Positions 1 through 10,974 of a DNA stretch of 45,675 nucleotides are shown piece after piece. The notes under the pieces were generated by a model, which had not been told where the DNA came from, searched no databases, and was given only the letters and a program-made list of their open reading frames with translations. The first letter of the stretch is position 1; every line of letters starts with the position of its first letter. This stretch comes from Rodentolepis nana (Eukaryota; Platyhelminthes; Cestoda; Cyclophyllidea; Hymenolepididae): assembly GCA_900617975.1 (NCBI GenBank), contig UZAE01000052.1, positions 1 through 45,675 on the forward strand, given 5' to 3'. A program made the position numbers and the translations under genes.

Positions 1-3000
1 CCCCCACTTACCCAAATGAATCATATAAGGTGCCCATTGGGTTATATTATATCGACAGTTCCTCAGACCCATTAGGAAGAAGGCAGGAAACCTTCTACTT
101 ATCGCTTACTTAATTTAAGGAGAGAAATTCAACTAAATATTTTATTTAACGAACACTTGACCAGCGAGTAAGAGAACAGTGATGGAACTTCATCTCCTAT
201 ATGGATGCAGACGACTAGTGGTGCCTGAGAAATAAATTCCAGGAATTCTTGCCAGGCAATTGGAGATACTTGATTGGGCTTTTATCATTAATGAAATGTG
301 TTGTGCTTGTTTTTCAAAATGATTTGCTACAGTATATCCTTTTATTGGGACAAGTTGAATTTGCTTAATATGTATTATTTTTTTCACTCTTAAGGATAAA
401 GAGGTTTGATCGAAACTCTTGCACATACTTTTGGTCAAATAGTCATATAGAACCCATTGTTTAAACATGGAGGTGATTATTTTTAATAGTAGGCCCTACT
501 GAGAGACTCCGATCTTGAAAACAAATCCAGTTTTATTGCAGGAGTATTCACCTGCATCTCATTACCTTCAGAATCATAATACCTTGAGGTAGCAAAGGTT
601 GCTACACCTGGTTCATTGCCTTACAGGCGATTTGGTGGAAACTGATACAAATGCGACTTCAAGGACAAATTCCTCTTCTTGACCAAAAATTTCACCAATA
701 AACCACGTTTAGCTAATTAGATCTTGGAGCCACTTTATATCTTTCGAGTCACAAGCCTGCTAGCTGGTATAAGCTAGGTAGGTAGATGCGAAATATGCAA
801 AAATAAGCTCACTTAATTAACACACATTTTAGCAATAAGTGCGGTCATTTAAAGATCACATTGAGGATAAGAATCGGGCAATGAGTGAAACCTGTTCAGT
901 GTATTAGACGACTTTGTGATCTCCTTTCTAGCATTTGGGCATTCTTTCATTGTAATTCGTAGAACGGCCATCACCTTTTACTAATTATATGCAACAACAT
1001 ATCTCCCTTCATTAACACAGAAAATTAGTTATTTGACTTTGAACCGCTCAGAAGATATCCTGAATCGCAGGCTTTCCACATGTCTGAATTCTCATGTAAA
1101 TAAAACACGTTGATCGCCAACGGCTTAAATTTGATGGGAATTGCATTTAAAACAAATTACTTTGAATCAAGCCCTTAATTTAGAATCGTTTCCCCACTTT
1201 TTCATTTCTATTCATGAATACTACTTTGGCATATAGAAATGAAAAAAATACTTATATTTCTTTCACATTTATTATGAAAGACATGAAATTATAATATTTA
1301 ATCGTAATGCCTTCACTAGTCTTATAAATATCATTAAAATTGTTAATCTTCTCACAAAAATTGAATCAAAACTAGTAATGAAATTCCTGATTTTTCACAT
1401 AATTCCTTTCAAAATGAGAAAAGACAGAATCGTGCATGAAATGTTTTTAGTCCTTTAATACATTTAAATCTATATGCCTTGCTGAAATAAATGTGGGATA
1501 AATTAAATGAATAATGATTGTGCAACGTAATAAATTGAGAATTAATAACAATATTAGAGTAGATAAATATGCCATCTTATAGGTGCGAGTAATTATTAAT
1601 AGTTTCAACAAAAGAAAAATAAAGCAAAGGGGACAATTGATAGGGGTTAACCAATAGTTTCCCTAACTCTTGGCTATATGTTATTGATTTTCAGAATACC
1701 TATCGGGCATGTGTAGGTTTAGCTTGGTGATATTATTTGAATTGTTAATTATTTCATTATTAGCACTGCTGTCATCGATTATCAATATAACATGGATAAA
1801 TATTGCAATGTTTGCCTTTGCTATCGCCCCTTGACGCATGCGAGGAAAACCACTAACTAAATGCATTAATAATTTCATTATTGAATGATTACATCTATCT
1901 GCACGTGGAATCTCCAAAAGCGTTCGTCAATTTTCAGTATTCTCCCATTTCTTTTCAGTATTCCATAATTCCCACTCACTTGTAGGCTAAGAGATGAATC
2001 GTTTAAAGACGAAATAGAACTTAAAACGTTTTATTTAAGAATCATCCTTTACCATTGATTAGATAAAGAGTTTTAGAACTCAGATATAATATTGCGGAGA
2101 AGGTGATTAAGACTCTTTAACGGTAGATAATGCTTGATGTATTTCACTGACACCTGAAGAGGCTATTAGGTCAAATATAAGCATGTGGTACGAGGGTTGT
2201 GCAGACATAAACAAGTTTTGTTCTTAAGACTTCATTGCCAAAAGGCTAAATTTAGATTTTTGTCTGATGATCCTGTCTGCTTGCGGGATTTTGTCCCCTT
2301 TTGCTAAGAAAGGGTGTTAAATGTGTTTAAGGATAATTTGCAACCGTGAACGAAATACAAGCATTTTCGCAGGAATTTCGCTACTACCAATATTTGTCTA
2401 AAAAAACACAGAAATGCTTAACCAATTATAACTAATTCCCACCGTTTGGTGACCTTAGAAAGAAATGGACACGCCTTTTTAAATAGATCGAAAATGTCGA
2501 TAAGAGCTACTTCATCCAATGCATTTTTATGAAGTTACTTGTTGGCCTTAACCTTAAACGAGTTATAAAAAATTTCAAATAATAAGCACTCTTTTATGGT
2601 ATAGAAAAATTTTAATATCTAAATTACAATTATTGCCCGTTGTATTGGGGAAAAATATTTTCAACTTAAAATAATTATGAAGATTCTGAATAATTTATTG
2701 AACAACGAACAAAGAAGTGTTGCATGAGTCAGAACAAAAGTGTCATGTTTTAAACGCATATGTATTTAAGTGACCTAATTCATTCAAGGAGGCTAGTTTG
2801 TTCTGGAATGCCCTAATGCTCAATCTTCTTTGTTTGACTCCAATTACCATGGATGAGGATATACCCACGATAACCTAGGCTCTTCCCTAATTTATCGATT
2901 TCCGCATTTTTTATGCATTTGGTGTCTTGAGTAAAATTTTCTTGTAGCCTGAAATAATAAAAAAGTAAAGTTATGCCTCTTGAAAGCTAACATTGTTTAA

Positions 3001-3962
3001 GAGTGCAAATTGCGCACTCTGTACTCACCAGTTTAAACTTCTTAAATATGAATTTCCCTCACATTCAGATATCAGGACCTAAAATGTAACCTAGTTTTAG
3101 AAATTCGTGCCAATTATCTGCTTAATTTCTGATTTCATTACAAAAATGGTAACATTTTGGTAAGGGGGGATGGGGGAGTGTAATGCACTAGAAAGTACCA
3201 AGTTAATTCCAAAGCAACTTCAATTTCGAAGTTGTTTGTCGTAGTGGAGAGAATAAATCTGAAAATCTTGCGTTTAGCTGTTCGCCTACTCATGGTTGGT
3301 AATTTCTCAAACGTGATACTAACTTTGTGCGAAATCGATATGAAATTCGAGAATTTTCTCGCATTGGATAAATAATTGGAACACTGTTGCAAAGTGATAT
3401 AACAAAAAATCACTGCCAATACCAAAAGAGAAAAAAATTACACTCTACTGCGGAAAATTGCACAAGAAATGTGCTCAGTGTAAATTCTAGCTGTTAGTCA
3501 AAGCACCATTTGAAAATATAATTCAGTTGCTTGAGTTAAAGGAAAGCATGAATTAAACGGAAATACTGTTTTTAATAAAAAGTAGATTTTCAAGTTTAGG
3601 CTACTTATTATTTTAGAATCCAAAGCTATTCCCTTTTTTATTCTATAGTTAATTGTAAAAGATAAAATAAAAAGTGTTTATGTTATCGTTTAAAAAAACT
3701 GAGTTGTTGGAAAAGATTGCATGAACTAGGGTAAAGAGATAACTTTCTTTGCCAGTAGTGGCAAGAAGGAATGGCATGATATATGAAGAACACGGAGAGC
3801 ATTAAATGGGCGGAAAGAATCCTAGAGAAAGTATGATTACATTGAGTTTTTTGTCAATTTTCTGTAACCTCTTCATTTAACTGCGCATGTTCTAATTGAC
3901 TGATAAACTTAAGAATCGCTTTCATCAAATCCGTTCAATATCCATTACCCCCCCCCCTTTAG
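1..3962 (+). other. Presumed intron of the MYPT-like gene; no exon recognised
   Basis: This stretch is AT-rich and I recognise no coding segment, RNA gene or mobile element in it on either strand. Because the exon at 3963 begins in phase 0 directly after a splice acceptor, at least the 3' part of this stretch should be intron of the PPP1R12-like gene. The ankyrin-repeat and PP1-binding exons expected for the family were not found here and presumably lie further upstream. The acceptor is preceded by a run of ten C residues (3948-3957) that acts as its polypyrimidine tract. Confidence 0.5.
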
Positions 3963-4205
3963 AGTACAGAATCACCCATGGTGAATCGCTCGCGCTATAC
4001 AGCCTCTTCGGGTACACCGGTGAATCTAAACAATAGCAGTACAAATAGCAGTACAACGGGCAGCAGCGGCTACTACTCTCGACCTTCACCGAGTTACACT
4101 TCTTCCTCCTCAGCTTCAACTGTTCTCTCGTCATCTTCAGTCCCTCCTTCGGCTACCACTGGAGCTCTTGTTAATCCACCACCCTCCTCGTATGCTCGTG
4201 CTGCA
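3963..4205 (+). CDS. PPP1R12: MYPT/PPP1R12-like gene, internal Ser/Thr-rich exon
   Basis: This is an 81-codon exon, phase 0 at both ends, lying between a C-tract acceptor (CCCTTTAG, ending 3962) and a consensus donor GTAAGT (4206). The peptide starts STESPMVNRSRYTASS and is dominated by Ser, Thr, Pro, Asn and Tyr, including a long serine tract. It is low-complexity and probably disordered. Vertebrate MYPT1 has a comparable Ser/Thr-rich linker between the inhibitory phosphorylation region and the C-terminal coiled coil. The assignment rests on the same strand, matching phase and the recognisable coiled-coil exons downstream, not on similarity of this exon itself. The open frame runs on past the donor to 4283, but composition changes there and the donor is a strong consensus, so I end the exon at 4205. 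The ATG at 3978 is internal, not the start. Confidence 0.65.
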
Positions 4206-6708
4206 GTAAGTAGCCCAAGTATTACATTTAATCAAGTTCTAACTAGAGACAAGACCGAGAAGAAGAATCTTCTTTGTGATTAACAATTACACATTTAGAG
4301 TGGGTGGCTAGTGAGAGACCTAATATGAAAGCGCGCTGTGTGCCACATATGCAAGCTTTTCTGCGAGGTGATGATTAACGACTGGTGATTTTGACTTAAG
4401 AACAACTCCTCTCGTTACATATTTCTATATCCGAGATGACTGAGAATAATAAGGAATATGTAGAGGGAAGGAAGATCTTTAGGGATGTGATTGTGGATTT
4501 CGGATATTTTGAGGTGTTCTACTGCTAATGAGGTTGTCCACACGATTAAGTCGGTAACGGAGAATTCAATGTGGTTTAGGTCCACAAAATGGGGACACAC
4601 TGCAGGCTTTTAGTTAAACAATTTCGACTGAAGTTTGTTAAACCTATTCCAGTCTGGGATTCTATTTAATAAAGAAGGATTCCTTTTTTGTAAATGCGTT
4701 TACAACAGAATGTCAGTGAAAACGCCATGATATTTAAGATGAGGCAAGGCAGAAAAAAGATAACAATAAACTCGAATTCCATTAAGCTTTTAATTTTGTT
4801 GAATGTGATAAATTATCCAATATCAGTATTCATGCATTATTGTAGTTGATTTATTTTTTCGCTTAAATTTTGTAGAGATTCCTGGTATATAAGTGCTCGC
4901 ACGTTTCTGCCAATGAATTTTAGTAATTTTTCATTGTAAACTAGAATATGGATAGTATTAGTGGAATAATATTTTGAATGAACATATTGTGCTGGATAAC
5001 CACATTAACAATGTTACTGACTTGCTGTAGATGCTTGACGAATGAATGTTCATTTTTTAACGGTTGAAATCAAGACTTCACTTTGGACCTTATAGAATTT
5101 TAAATATATTCAGTTTCACAAGCGCAATTTTTGTTTATATTTCATTGACCAAAAAGTGCCCGGCATTTTCAAGCAAATTAATGTGAAAGTTTGAGAAGAG
5201 TATTTTGCTCGTTCTTTCAAAATACTACTGCAACGAATGAAAAAATGGAAATTTGATCCAATATGATGGTTTCTAACCTTCATAGCAAGTTTCACGATTG
5301 TAAAAATGTGTTTTAATTTGATACAAGTTTTCAGAGAAAAAATTACTTTATAGAAACGCGCTAACTTCTGCGAAATAGTAATTGAAACGATTTTGAAAAA
5401 TATAAAAACGTGACTGGGGTACAAATTAAGTTTGTCATATTTATCTTCCAACATAAAAGCAACAAAGAAATTAAAACCAAACAATTTTTTACAAATTATT
5501 GTATATCAGAAAATAACAGTAAAATAATTTTTTGCAAGAAAGATTTTTTAGGAGTTAATTTTCGTAGACATCGAGCACACGAAACTGCTTAGCTTTTTAG
5601 TGAGATAAAAATTGAGTTTGATATAATGAAGTCAAAATGTGAACAGTCTTAATATTTTGAATTTTGGGAGATTTGAGTTGTGAAGTTTCTTAAAAGTAGC
5701 CTTCTGAATTAAGTAATTGCAAAGATATTCCAAGTTGGTTGATTGGTTAATTTAATTAGGTAGCTGGTCATGTCACCTTGATTTATTTCCATGCCATGAG
5801 CAAGTTTTTGAAACTTACAAAGGCACGTTAAGCACGGCAGGTTCATCCAAAACGAAAGTGAACAATAGACTGGTTAATTTGCCAGCTGGATAGTAGTGAC
5901 CTTGACGAATCAGAACTTTATTTGTTAACGGGGAAAACAGAAAATATTCATTTGAAAGAACTTATTCTCTACTTATTATTATTAATATTATTACTTTCAA
6001 AAATTTAACACTCTGTTTCCAGTCTGTGTTTAAATAAAATCACTGCCCCCCTCCCTCTAGCTCCCTTTCGGCACCACGTGGTGAGTGGAGAAAAAATTTT
6101 GTTAAGGTTGGATAGAATAAATGACGCCAAACATAGAAGTTTTAACTTTTTCACACAATGGAGACCCTGCCATCAACACCCCATGCACTTGTAATCCTGT
6201 AGAGAAAAAATTCTTTTTTTACTAATCATTGAACTATACCCGATACAATAAAATCATAACTGTTTGGGTCTAGAATTTTGGCGAAAAAGAAATTGATTAG
6301 CAAGGAACTTCAAATTTGAGAGCATACAAAATTTCCGTTCTGTAATTCAGCAGAGGCGCTGGTGTGGCAATCAATAAAACTGAATTTCTTTAAATATTGG
6401 AGGGACGCACAATTTAATCTGGCAACTTTATATATTTTTATTCTGGCATAAAATAAATTTGAAACGACTTTTTAAATGCTTAACAACGAAAGGCATATTA
6501 AAATGAATCTTCGCCACTGAATACCTCGAACTCAGCTAAGTTTTCAATTCAATGGACAACAGAGCTTACCTCTTTATGGCATATGCATAGTGGTTTCTAC
6601 TACTAACCGGACTACCCATGAGATTGAGGTGCTAACAGATAGTCTGTAGTGGTCAAGTTAGTGAAAGCTTAATTAGAAGTAGTAAGAGGGAGAGAGTGAA
6701 GGCTTCAT

Positions 6709-6875
6709 TTTTTATTTATTTTTTCAAATAGCAAGCATTTTGGTATTTATCATTAGCCCTTTAGCTGACTTCGGGCTTCACAGAAGCGAGGAACATTAAA
6801 GTGAGAAGAAATGATAGGGAGAAAAGAAGAGCGATTCACATCAAAGTGACAAAAAGTCGAGAGGGTGGACAGAAT
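6709..6875 (-). repeat. Fragment of the SINE-like repeat (copy E1)
   Basis: On the minus strand this carries the tail half of the family: the sequence equivalent to GAAGCCCGAAGTCAGCTAAA, the TAATGATAAATA stretch and the A/T-rich end (TTTTTATTTATTTT on the plus strand, near 6709). The head half is absent, so the copy is 5'-truncated. It lies inside the long MYPT intron. Confidence 0.75.
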
Positions 6876-6881
6876 AATGAT

Positions 6882-6935
6882 TTAACCCTTTAGCTGACTT
6901 TGGGCTTCACAGAGAGGAGGAGGAAACAGATGTAA
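6882..6935 (-). repeat. Second, shorter SINE-like fragment next to E1 (copy E2)
   Basis: It repeats the CCCTTTAGCTGACTTTGGGC block that begins about 130 bp earlier in copy E1, in the same orientation. Two truncated copies are therefore arranged head to tail, either by separate insertions or by a local duplication. Confidence 0.65.
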
Positions 6936-8480
6936 AAGAGGGTTTGATTTCCTGGTTTACTTAGCTCAAAATTAATAATTCGTTCTGTCTGATAAATTCT
7001 CTGCCAGACCGTTAAATAGCTTGTCAAATTCGTGTTCTTCTTATTAACTTTAACTTGTGAACGTAACACGAATAAGAAGTCTTGCATTCACCAATGAAGA
7101 AAATTATTCCTCACCAATCTCTCTGAATTTTTGAAATACCTTGCCCAGTCTTACTGATGGCCAGTTCATGTGGTCATACTGAGCCCTATGACTTACTTTC
7201 TCGAGATCATTGAGTTGGCAAGTAGGCAATAAAACGTTGCTCATTACTAAACCTTGAGTACCATTCTTGTCACTTGTATTTAGCAACAGGTCCCAACTAA
7301 AAGTGGCCTATTTTCTCATTAAGAGCCTAGCCAATCGGTAAACAAGTTGTAAGACTTAGTAGATTATGCTTCTATTAATTCAGCTGTTTATTTTATCTCG
7401 AAAGGTTTTCAGTAGTATGCGATCTTGTTGAAAAAAAGTAGCTAGGTATAAAATTGATAGACCATTCTTAGGTTCGGGCGTGTGTATGCAAAGGTACCTT
7501 AACCCGTGACCTAGATGTGTACATTTGGTTCCGAAAGTACTGTTTTACATAACCTTTAAGTGAAAATGCGAATCTACCTATAATCGATCGAAGCTTTGAT
7601 ATAAAAGGATTTTCTTGTTGTCTCTAAATTTCAAAATTATGAACGAATATAGAATGTGGGGGAGGGTGGGGAGGAATGGCATAAATATCTAAGGAAAGGA
7701 AAATCAGTTGTAAAAGTTAACGGCGTTGCATTCGTTACCCCTCGATTAACTATTGGCAGATCTGCCTAAGTCTGCATCACTGAATATTAAAAATTAATAT
7801 CACTTCACAAACGTCAGTTAGAGGAGTGAGGTTTTAAAATGAACATGGCCACTACTAATGTCTGATGCTTATAATATATGAAAATTAGGCAAAATAACCA
7901 AAACGTCCATAAGTCGTCCTATTTTATAGCTAAAGTATAATGTTGATACTACTAACCGATCTATTTATGTCCCTGCATCAGGATTAAATTGTTCTTATTA
8001 TGCAAATTATCAACATAATTTTCAATTTTAAAAGAGAACAATAAAAACAAATCTAATTATAATGTTGGTGATTTTCAGGTTCCATAAACCTGACAGATTC
8101 ATACCAAACTAGTTTTCGAAATTGCAAAATTAATTCCTGAAAAATGAAATCTCCAGTTGGTAAATCAACCGAAATAATTGAACAGTGGGGTTCTAAAAGA
8201 AAATCACATAAATGCAGTAAAACAACGATAAAAATGACTATAACACGAATTAAATGGCTTCAAAAGTACTAACTATATTACGCATTTAAGCTAAAGGGAT
8301 AATTATGCCCCCTAACGTCTCGTCGGTGGTGCCCATTTGACTTAGCACGCATGAACCTCTAATGAAATCATGTGTTAGCTTCTGTTGTATGTTGGTAAGG
8401 GCTATCTGGAGTAACTACTACACCACTACTGAATTAATAGAAGTAACAATTATGACTCAACATACTTTAATAACAAATAG

Positions 8481-8594
8481 ACGCTGTCGCCATACGATTC
8501 AGTTCCAAGACAATCTCAACCCCAAAATCGTAGCCGTCGCCAACAAGAGGCCATATATTTCCCCTATCACTTCCGATTCAAGCAATGGGCAGTG
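8481..8594 (+). CDS. PPP1R12: MYPT/PPP1R12-like gene, short basic exon (tentative)
   Basis: This is a 38-codon candidate exon between an acceptor (ACAAATAG, ending 8480) and a good donor GTAAGA (8595). Read in phase 0 it gives a peptide rich in Gln, Arg, Tyr and Pro that begins TLSPYDSVPRQSQPQNRSRR. Length 114 nt and phase 0 at both ends fit exactly between the exons at 3963 and 8741. Base composition is clearly richer in C and G than the surrounding intron. I see no specific motif, and the acceptor has a poor pyrimidine tract. A Ser/Tyr/Arg-rich stretch before the coiled coil is also found in vertebrate MYPT1, which is only weak support. Confidence 0.5.
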
Positions 8595-8740
8595 GTAAGA
8601 CCGCTCCCTAACAAAATGTTTCTCTTCGTAACTGCTGCCATTTTAACCCATTTACTCATGCACACGTTTGTCTGCCTAACTCTTACTTCAAACCAAGATT
8701 ATCATAGGAAAATTTATTCATCATCAATGCATATTTTTAG

Positions 8741-8929
8741 GAACCGAATTTAGATTACAAGCGCCTCTATGAAGCAGAAAAAGCGGATAACAAGGAGTTG
8801 AAGAATCAAATCGAAAAGGCGCAAGCTGAACTTCTTGAATTACGCACTAAAGTGGATGAGGCTCGACGGATGCCAGCGCAGCAACAACAAAGTTCACAGC
8901 GGATCAACTACAATGAATCCGATCAGAGG
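8741..8929 (+). CDS. PPP1R12: MYPT/PPP1R12-like gene, C-terminal coiled-coil exon
   Basis: This 63-codon exon is phase 0 at both ends, with acceptor ATTTTTAG and donor GTAAGG. The peptide opens EPNLDYKRLYEAEKADNKEL and continues as a charged heptad coiled coil (roughly residues 5-42). It then becomes Gln-rich and ends NESDQR. The opening matches the family signature in human MYPT1/2, where an acidic D-F/Y-K-K-L-Y-E motif starts the C-terminal coiled coil. In the family this segment helps the regulatory subunit dimerise and bind partners of the myosin phosphatase complex (PP1 catalytic subunit, targeting subunit, M20), which acts on myosin light chain at the actomyosin cytoskeleton. This is the exon that identifies the gene. 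Confidence 0.88.
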
Positions 8930-9003
8930 GTAAGGAAACAAACGCGCATGCATTAAATCAGCTCTCAGATTTTATCAATCATACACTATTCTATTCATCG
9001 TAG

Positions 9004-9087
9004 TTGCTAGAGGAGCTAAGAGCTGCGTCCGAAAAGTTGAAGGCAGAGCACCGTGCTCTAACTGGAGTAATTACTCGCCTCATGTGA
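9004..9087 (+). CDS. PPP1R12: MYPT/PPP1R12-like gene, last coding exon with leucine zipper
   Basis: The exon follows a 74-nt intron (acceptor TTCATCGTAG) and encodes 27 residues, LLEELRAASEKLKAEHRALT then GVITRLM, ending at TGA (9085-9087). Leucines 5, 12, 19 and 26 are spaced exactly seven apart. The end is recognisably the family C-terminus: vertebrate MYPT1 leucine-zipper isoforms end with a similar L-K-x-E/D-N-x-x-L-x-x-V-I-x-x-L pattern. In vertebrates this zipper binds cGMP-dependent protein kinase I. Whether the partner is the same here is inference. Confidence 0.88.
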   Translation: MLEELRAASEKLKAEHRALTGVITRLM

Positions 9088-9350
9088 CTTAGAAATCAAA
9101 CATGATGAAACGGATGATGTCAATATATTTTGTATACGGCTGCTTTCTTCTCCCTTTCTCCAACCACCTTCACTACTCAAACCAGTCCCCCCCCCCACAC
9201 ACACACACACAGTGCACCTCCTACATTTTTTCTGTCACACAATACCTGTATATATATACAAATTACTCTAAAAACAAATTCTGTCATTTGCTTAAAAGCG
9301 CTCATTTATTCTGCCTACTTCGTCAATAAATTTCGTTGCGGTTTTACTTA
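9088..9350 (+). other. 3' untranslated region of the MYPT-like gene
   Basis: It starts after the TGA at 9087 and contains a run of ten C (9187-9196), a short (AC)7 tract (9197-9210) and a canonical AATAAA polyadenylation signal at 9325-9330. Cleavage would be expected 10-30 nt downstream. The short open frames over the C/AC tract are not considered genes. Confidence 0.6.
9325..9330 (+). promoter_or_regulatory. AATAAA polyadenylation signal
   Basis: Canonical hexamer 238 nt after the MYPT-like stop codon and in the correct orientation. There is no other coding feature between the stop and this site. Confidence 0.6.
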
Positions 9351-10502
9351 CCGATGCTATATAGTGAATTGAAGAGAAAAATTAACCACGGTTAAACGTG
9401 GCACAAAGTATTTTAATTAAAATTAGATAAAGGCACTTTTTATGGATTAAAAAATGAGACTAATGAGAAAGTAGCGAATGGGCACTATAGTTAGCCACAT
9501 ACTTCATTAAATATATTTTTATTTACAAGTATGCGCATAGTATTTGAGTGATCGAATGGAAATCAGAGGAATTAATTTCTTGAGTTTTCAGCGTATAGAG
9601 TTAGGTAAAGTAGCCTACACTTCAACAACAGTGTAAATAAGTGTAACTATCGAAAACAGAAATTTAAAAACCGGGCTTTGCAACGGTACTTTTCCGCTTC
9701 AAGTTAATGCAGAAAAATTCTAGAATCATTTTGAAAATTTTCTTAAGGAGGCGACAAACACTAGAACTTCGAATAACTTGTAGAGCTGGAGAACAAAAAG
9801 TAACAAAAAGCTTTGTTGGCGAGGACGATCAAGAAAGTGCGCCTTGAAAACTTGGCCTGCATCCGGGGACTTTCCATCCAATCTGCATTAGAAATTAAGC
9901 TATCGTAGTAATACCGTGATCATGGTTACTAAGCATAATTTGGTAAAATATTATCATGGAGACCTGTTTTGTAGTCACTACTTTAAACGTTCCTAGCTAA
10001 CTTCTGAGGTAAATTAGACAGGGGATTCTATCAAATGGTTGGTATGCTTTTGTAGTTAGTAGAAGTATCAAGGGAATAACTCAGATTTAGTGAAGGTCCT
10101 ATTTTGCTGAAGATCATAGTCATAAGGCGACACAAATGAAGAAAATCTTTTTAAGAACTTGTTTATTAAATTTTCAAATTTGTAAATTAATGTAAAATTT
10201 TGTCTTTACTATCTCTATAAGTTTTGTTTCTTATGAAGGATTAAATTATATCATTTTCAAGGTGATATGTTTGTACATATTTAAAATTATCAGTCTGCTA
10301 AGTGGGCGGATTTAAGAAACTAGAAAGTTTCCATTTGTTCTAATATATGTTCATAAGATAAATAAAAAATTTCAAATATCTGCCCTGAAGCATTTGACTA
10401 ACTTTAAAATGAGCTTATTAAATAATTGTACTTGATTTGTTATTTATTGTCTATTTAATATTCTGTTAGATTTCTCGCCATCTGCTGCTTACTAACTTCC
10501 TA
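9351..10502 (+). other. Intergenic spacer between the MYPT-like and GRIN1-like genes
   Basis: About 1.15 kb of AT-rich DNA separating two genes on the same strand. It should contain the promoter and 5' UTR of the receptor gene, but I cannot point to a convincing TATA box, initiator or untranslated exon. No repeat family member was recognised here. Confidence 0.45.
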
Positions 10503-10700
10503 ATGTTGAAAATTATACTCGTGGTTTTATACCTGAATCTTTTAACGTTTCCTGCATCCAAATCTACAGACAGCAATGTACACTTTACTATTGGAGCATT
10601 ACTAAGCAGCACCATGTCCATGAAGCATTTTAACTCATCTATCAGTGATGTTCGTGCTCATGTTAGTGATAAACAAATATCATTTACAGCGCTTACCGAG
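10503..10700 (+). CDS. GRIN1: NMDA receptor GluN1-like, exon 1 (signal peptide, start of ATD)
   Basis: This 66-codon exon starts at the ATG at 10503. An in-frame stop lies at 10467-10469 with no earlier ATG in between, so the start is well bounded. Residues 1-20 form a typical signal peptide: MLK, then a hydrophobic core (IILVVLYLNLLTF), then PASK. Residues 26-40 read VHFTIGALLSSTMSM, which corresponds to the first beta strand of the GluN1 amino-terminal domain (V-N-I-G-A-V-L-S-T in vertebrates). NSS at 44-46 is a potential N-glycosylation site. The exon ends phase 0 at donor GTTAGC (10701), a usable but non-ideal donor. Confidence 0.82.
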
Positions 10701-10808
10701 GTTAGCACACTGTCATTTTATGCATATTTTCAACATATGAATTAAAAATTTATCTCGATTCCAAATACGTTGCTTTTGTTGCTTAACCTGGATTTCAATT
10801 ACCATTAG

Positions 10809-10974
10809 ATCCTTGCCTCAAATGCCCTGACAGCAACCAAACAGTTGTGCTCGATGATTTCTGCCGGAAATGCTCGTCTTTTTGCTGTGGTCGTCTCGAA
10901 TCCTCCAAATTCTCCATCGGTTCCTCCACTTTCTATTTCCTATATTGCTGCACTTTATGGGCTACCAGTTATTT
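10809..10974 (+). CDS. GRIN1: NMDA receptor GluN1-like, exon 2 (ATD)
   Basis: Follows a 108-nt intron (acceptor TTACCATTAG) and encodes residues 67-121 plus one base. The segment LFAVVVSNPPNSPS matches the GluN1 block Y-A-I-L-V-S-H-P-P, and SYIAALYGLPVI matches S-Y-T-A-G-F-Y-R-I-P-V-L. Two donors are possible at the 3' end. I prefer GTAGGT at 10975, which ends in phase 1. Joined to the acceptor at 14112 it gives PVICVSAR, colinear with P-V-L-G-L-T-T-R without a gap. The alternative donor at 10979 would need a weaker acceptor at 14119. Confidence 0.85.

Larger units (their letters stand above)
4206..8480 (+). other. Intron of the MYPT-like gene (about 4.3 kb)
   Basis: Begins GTAAGT and ends AAATAG. 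It is mostly AT-rich with no further exon that I can support. It contains two 5'-truncated fragments of the window's SINE-like repeat in reverse orientation (around 6709-6940), listed separately. The longest open frame (5116-5484, minus) has the Lys/Phe/Ile-rich composition expected of AT-rich non-coding DNA. Confidence 0.55.

Noticed and set aside
5116..5484. Longest open frame of the window (122 codons, minus strand)
   Set aside because: Composition is Lys/Phe/Ile/Ser-rich as expected from AT-rich intron DNA, no domain is recognisable, and it lies inside the MYPT-like intron.
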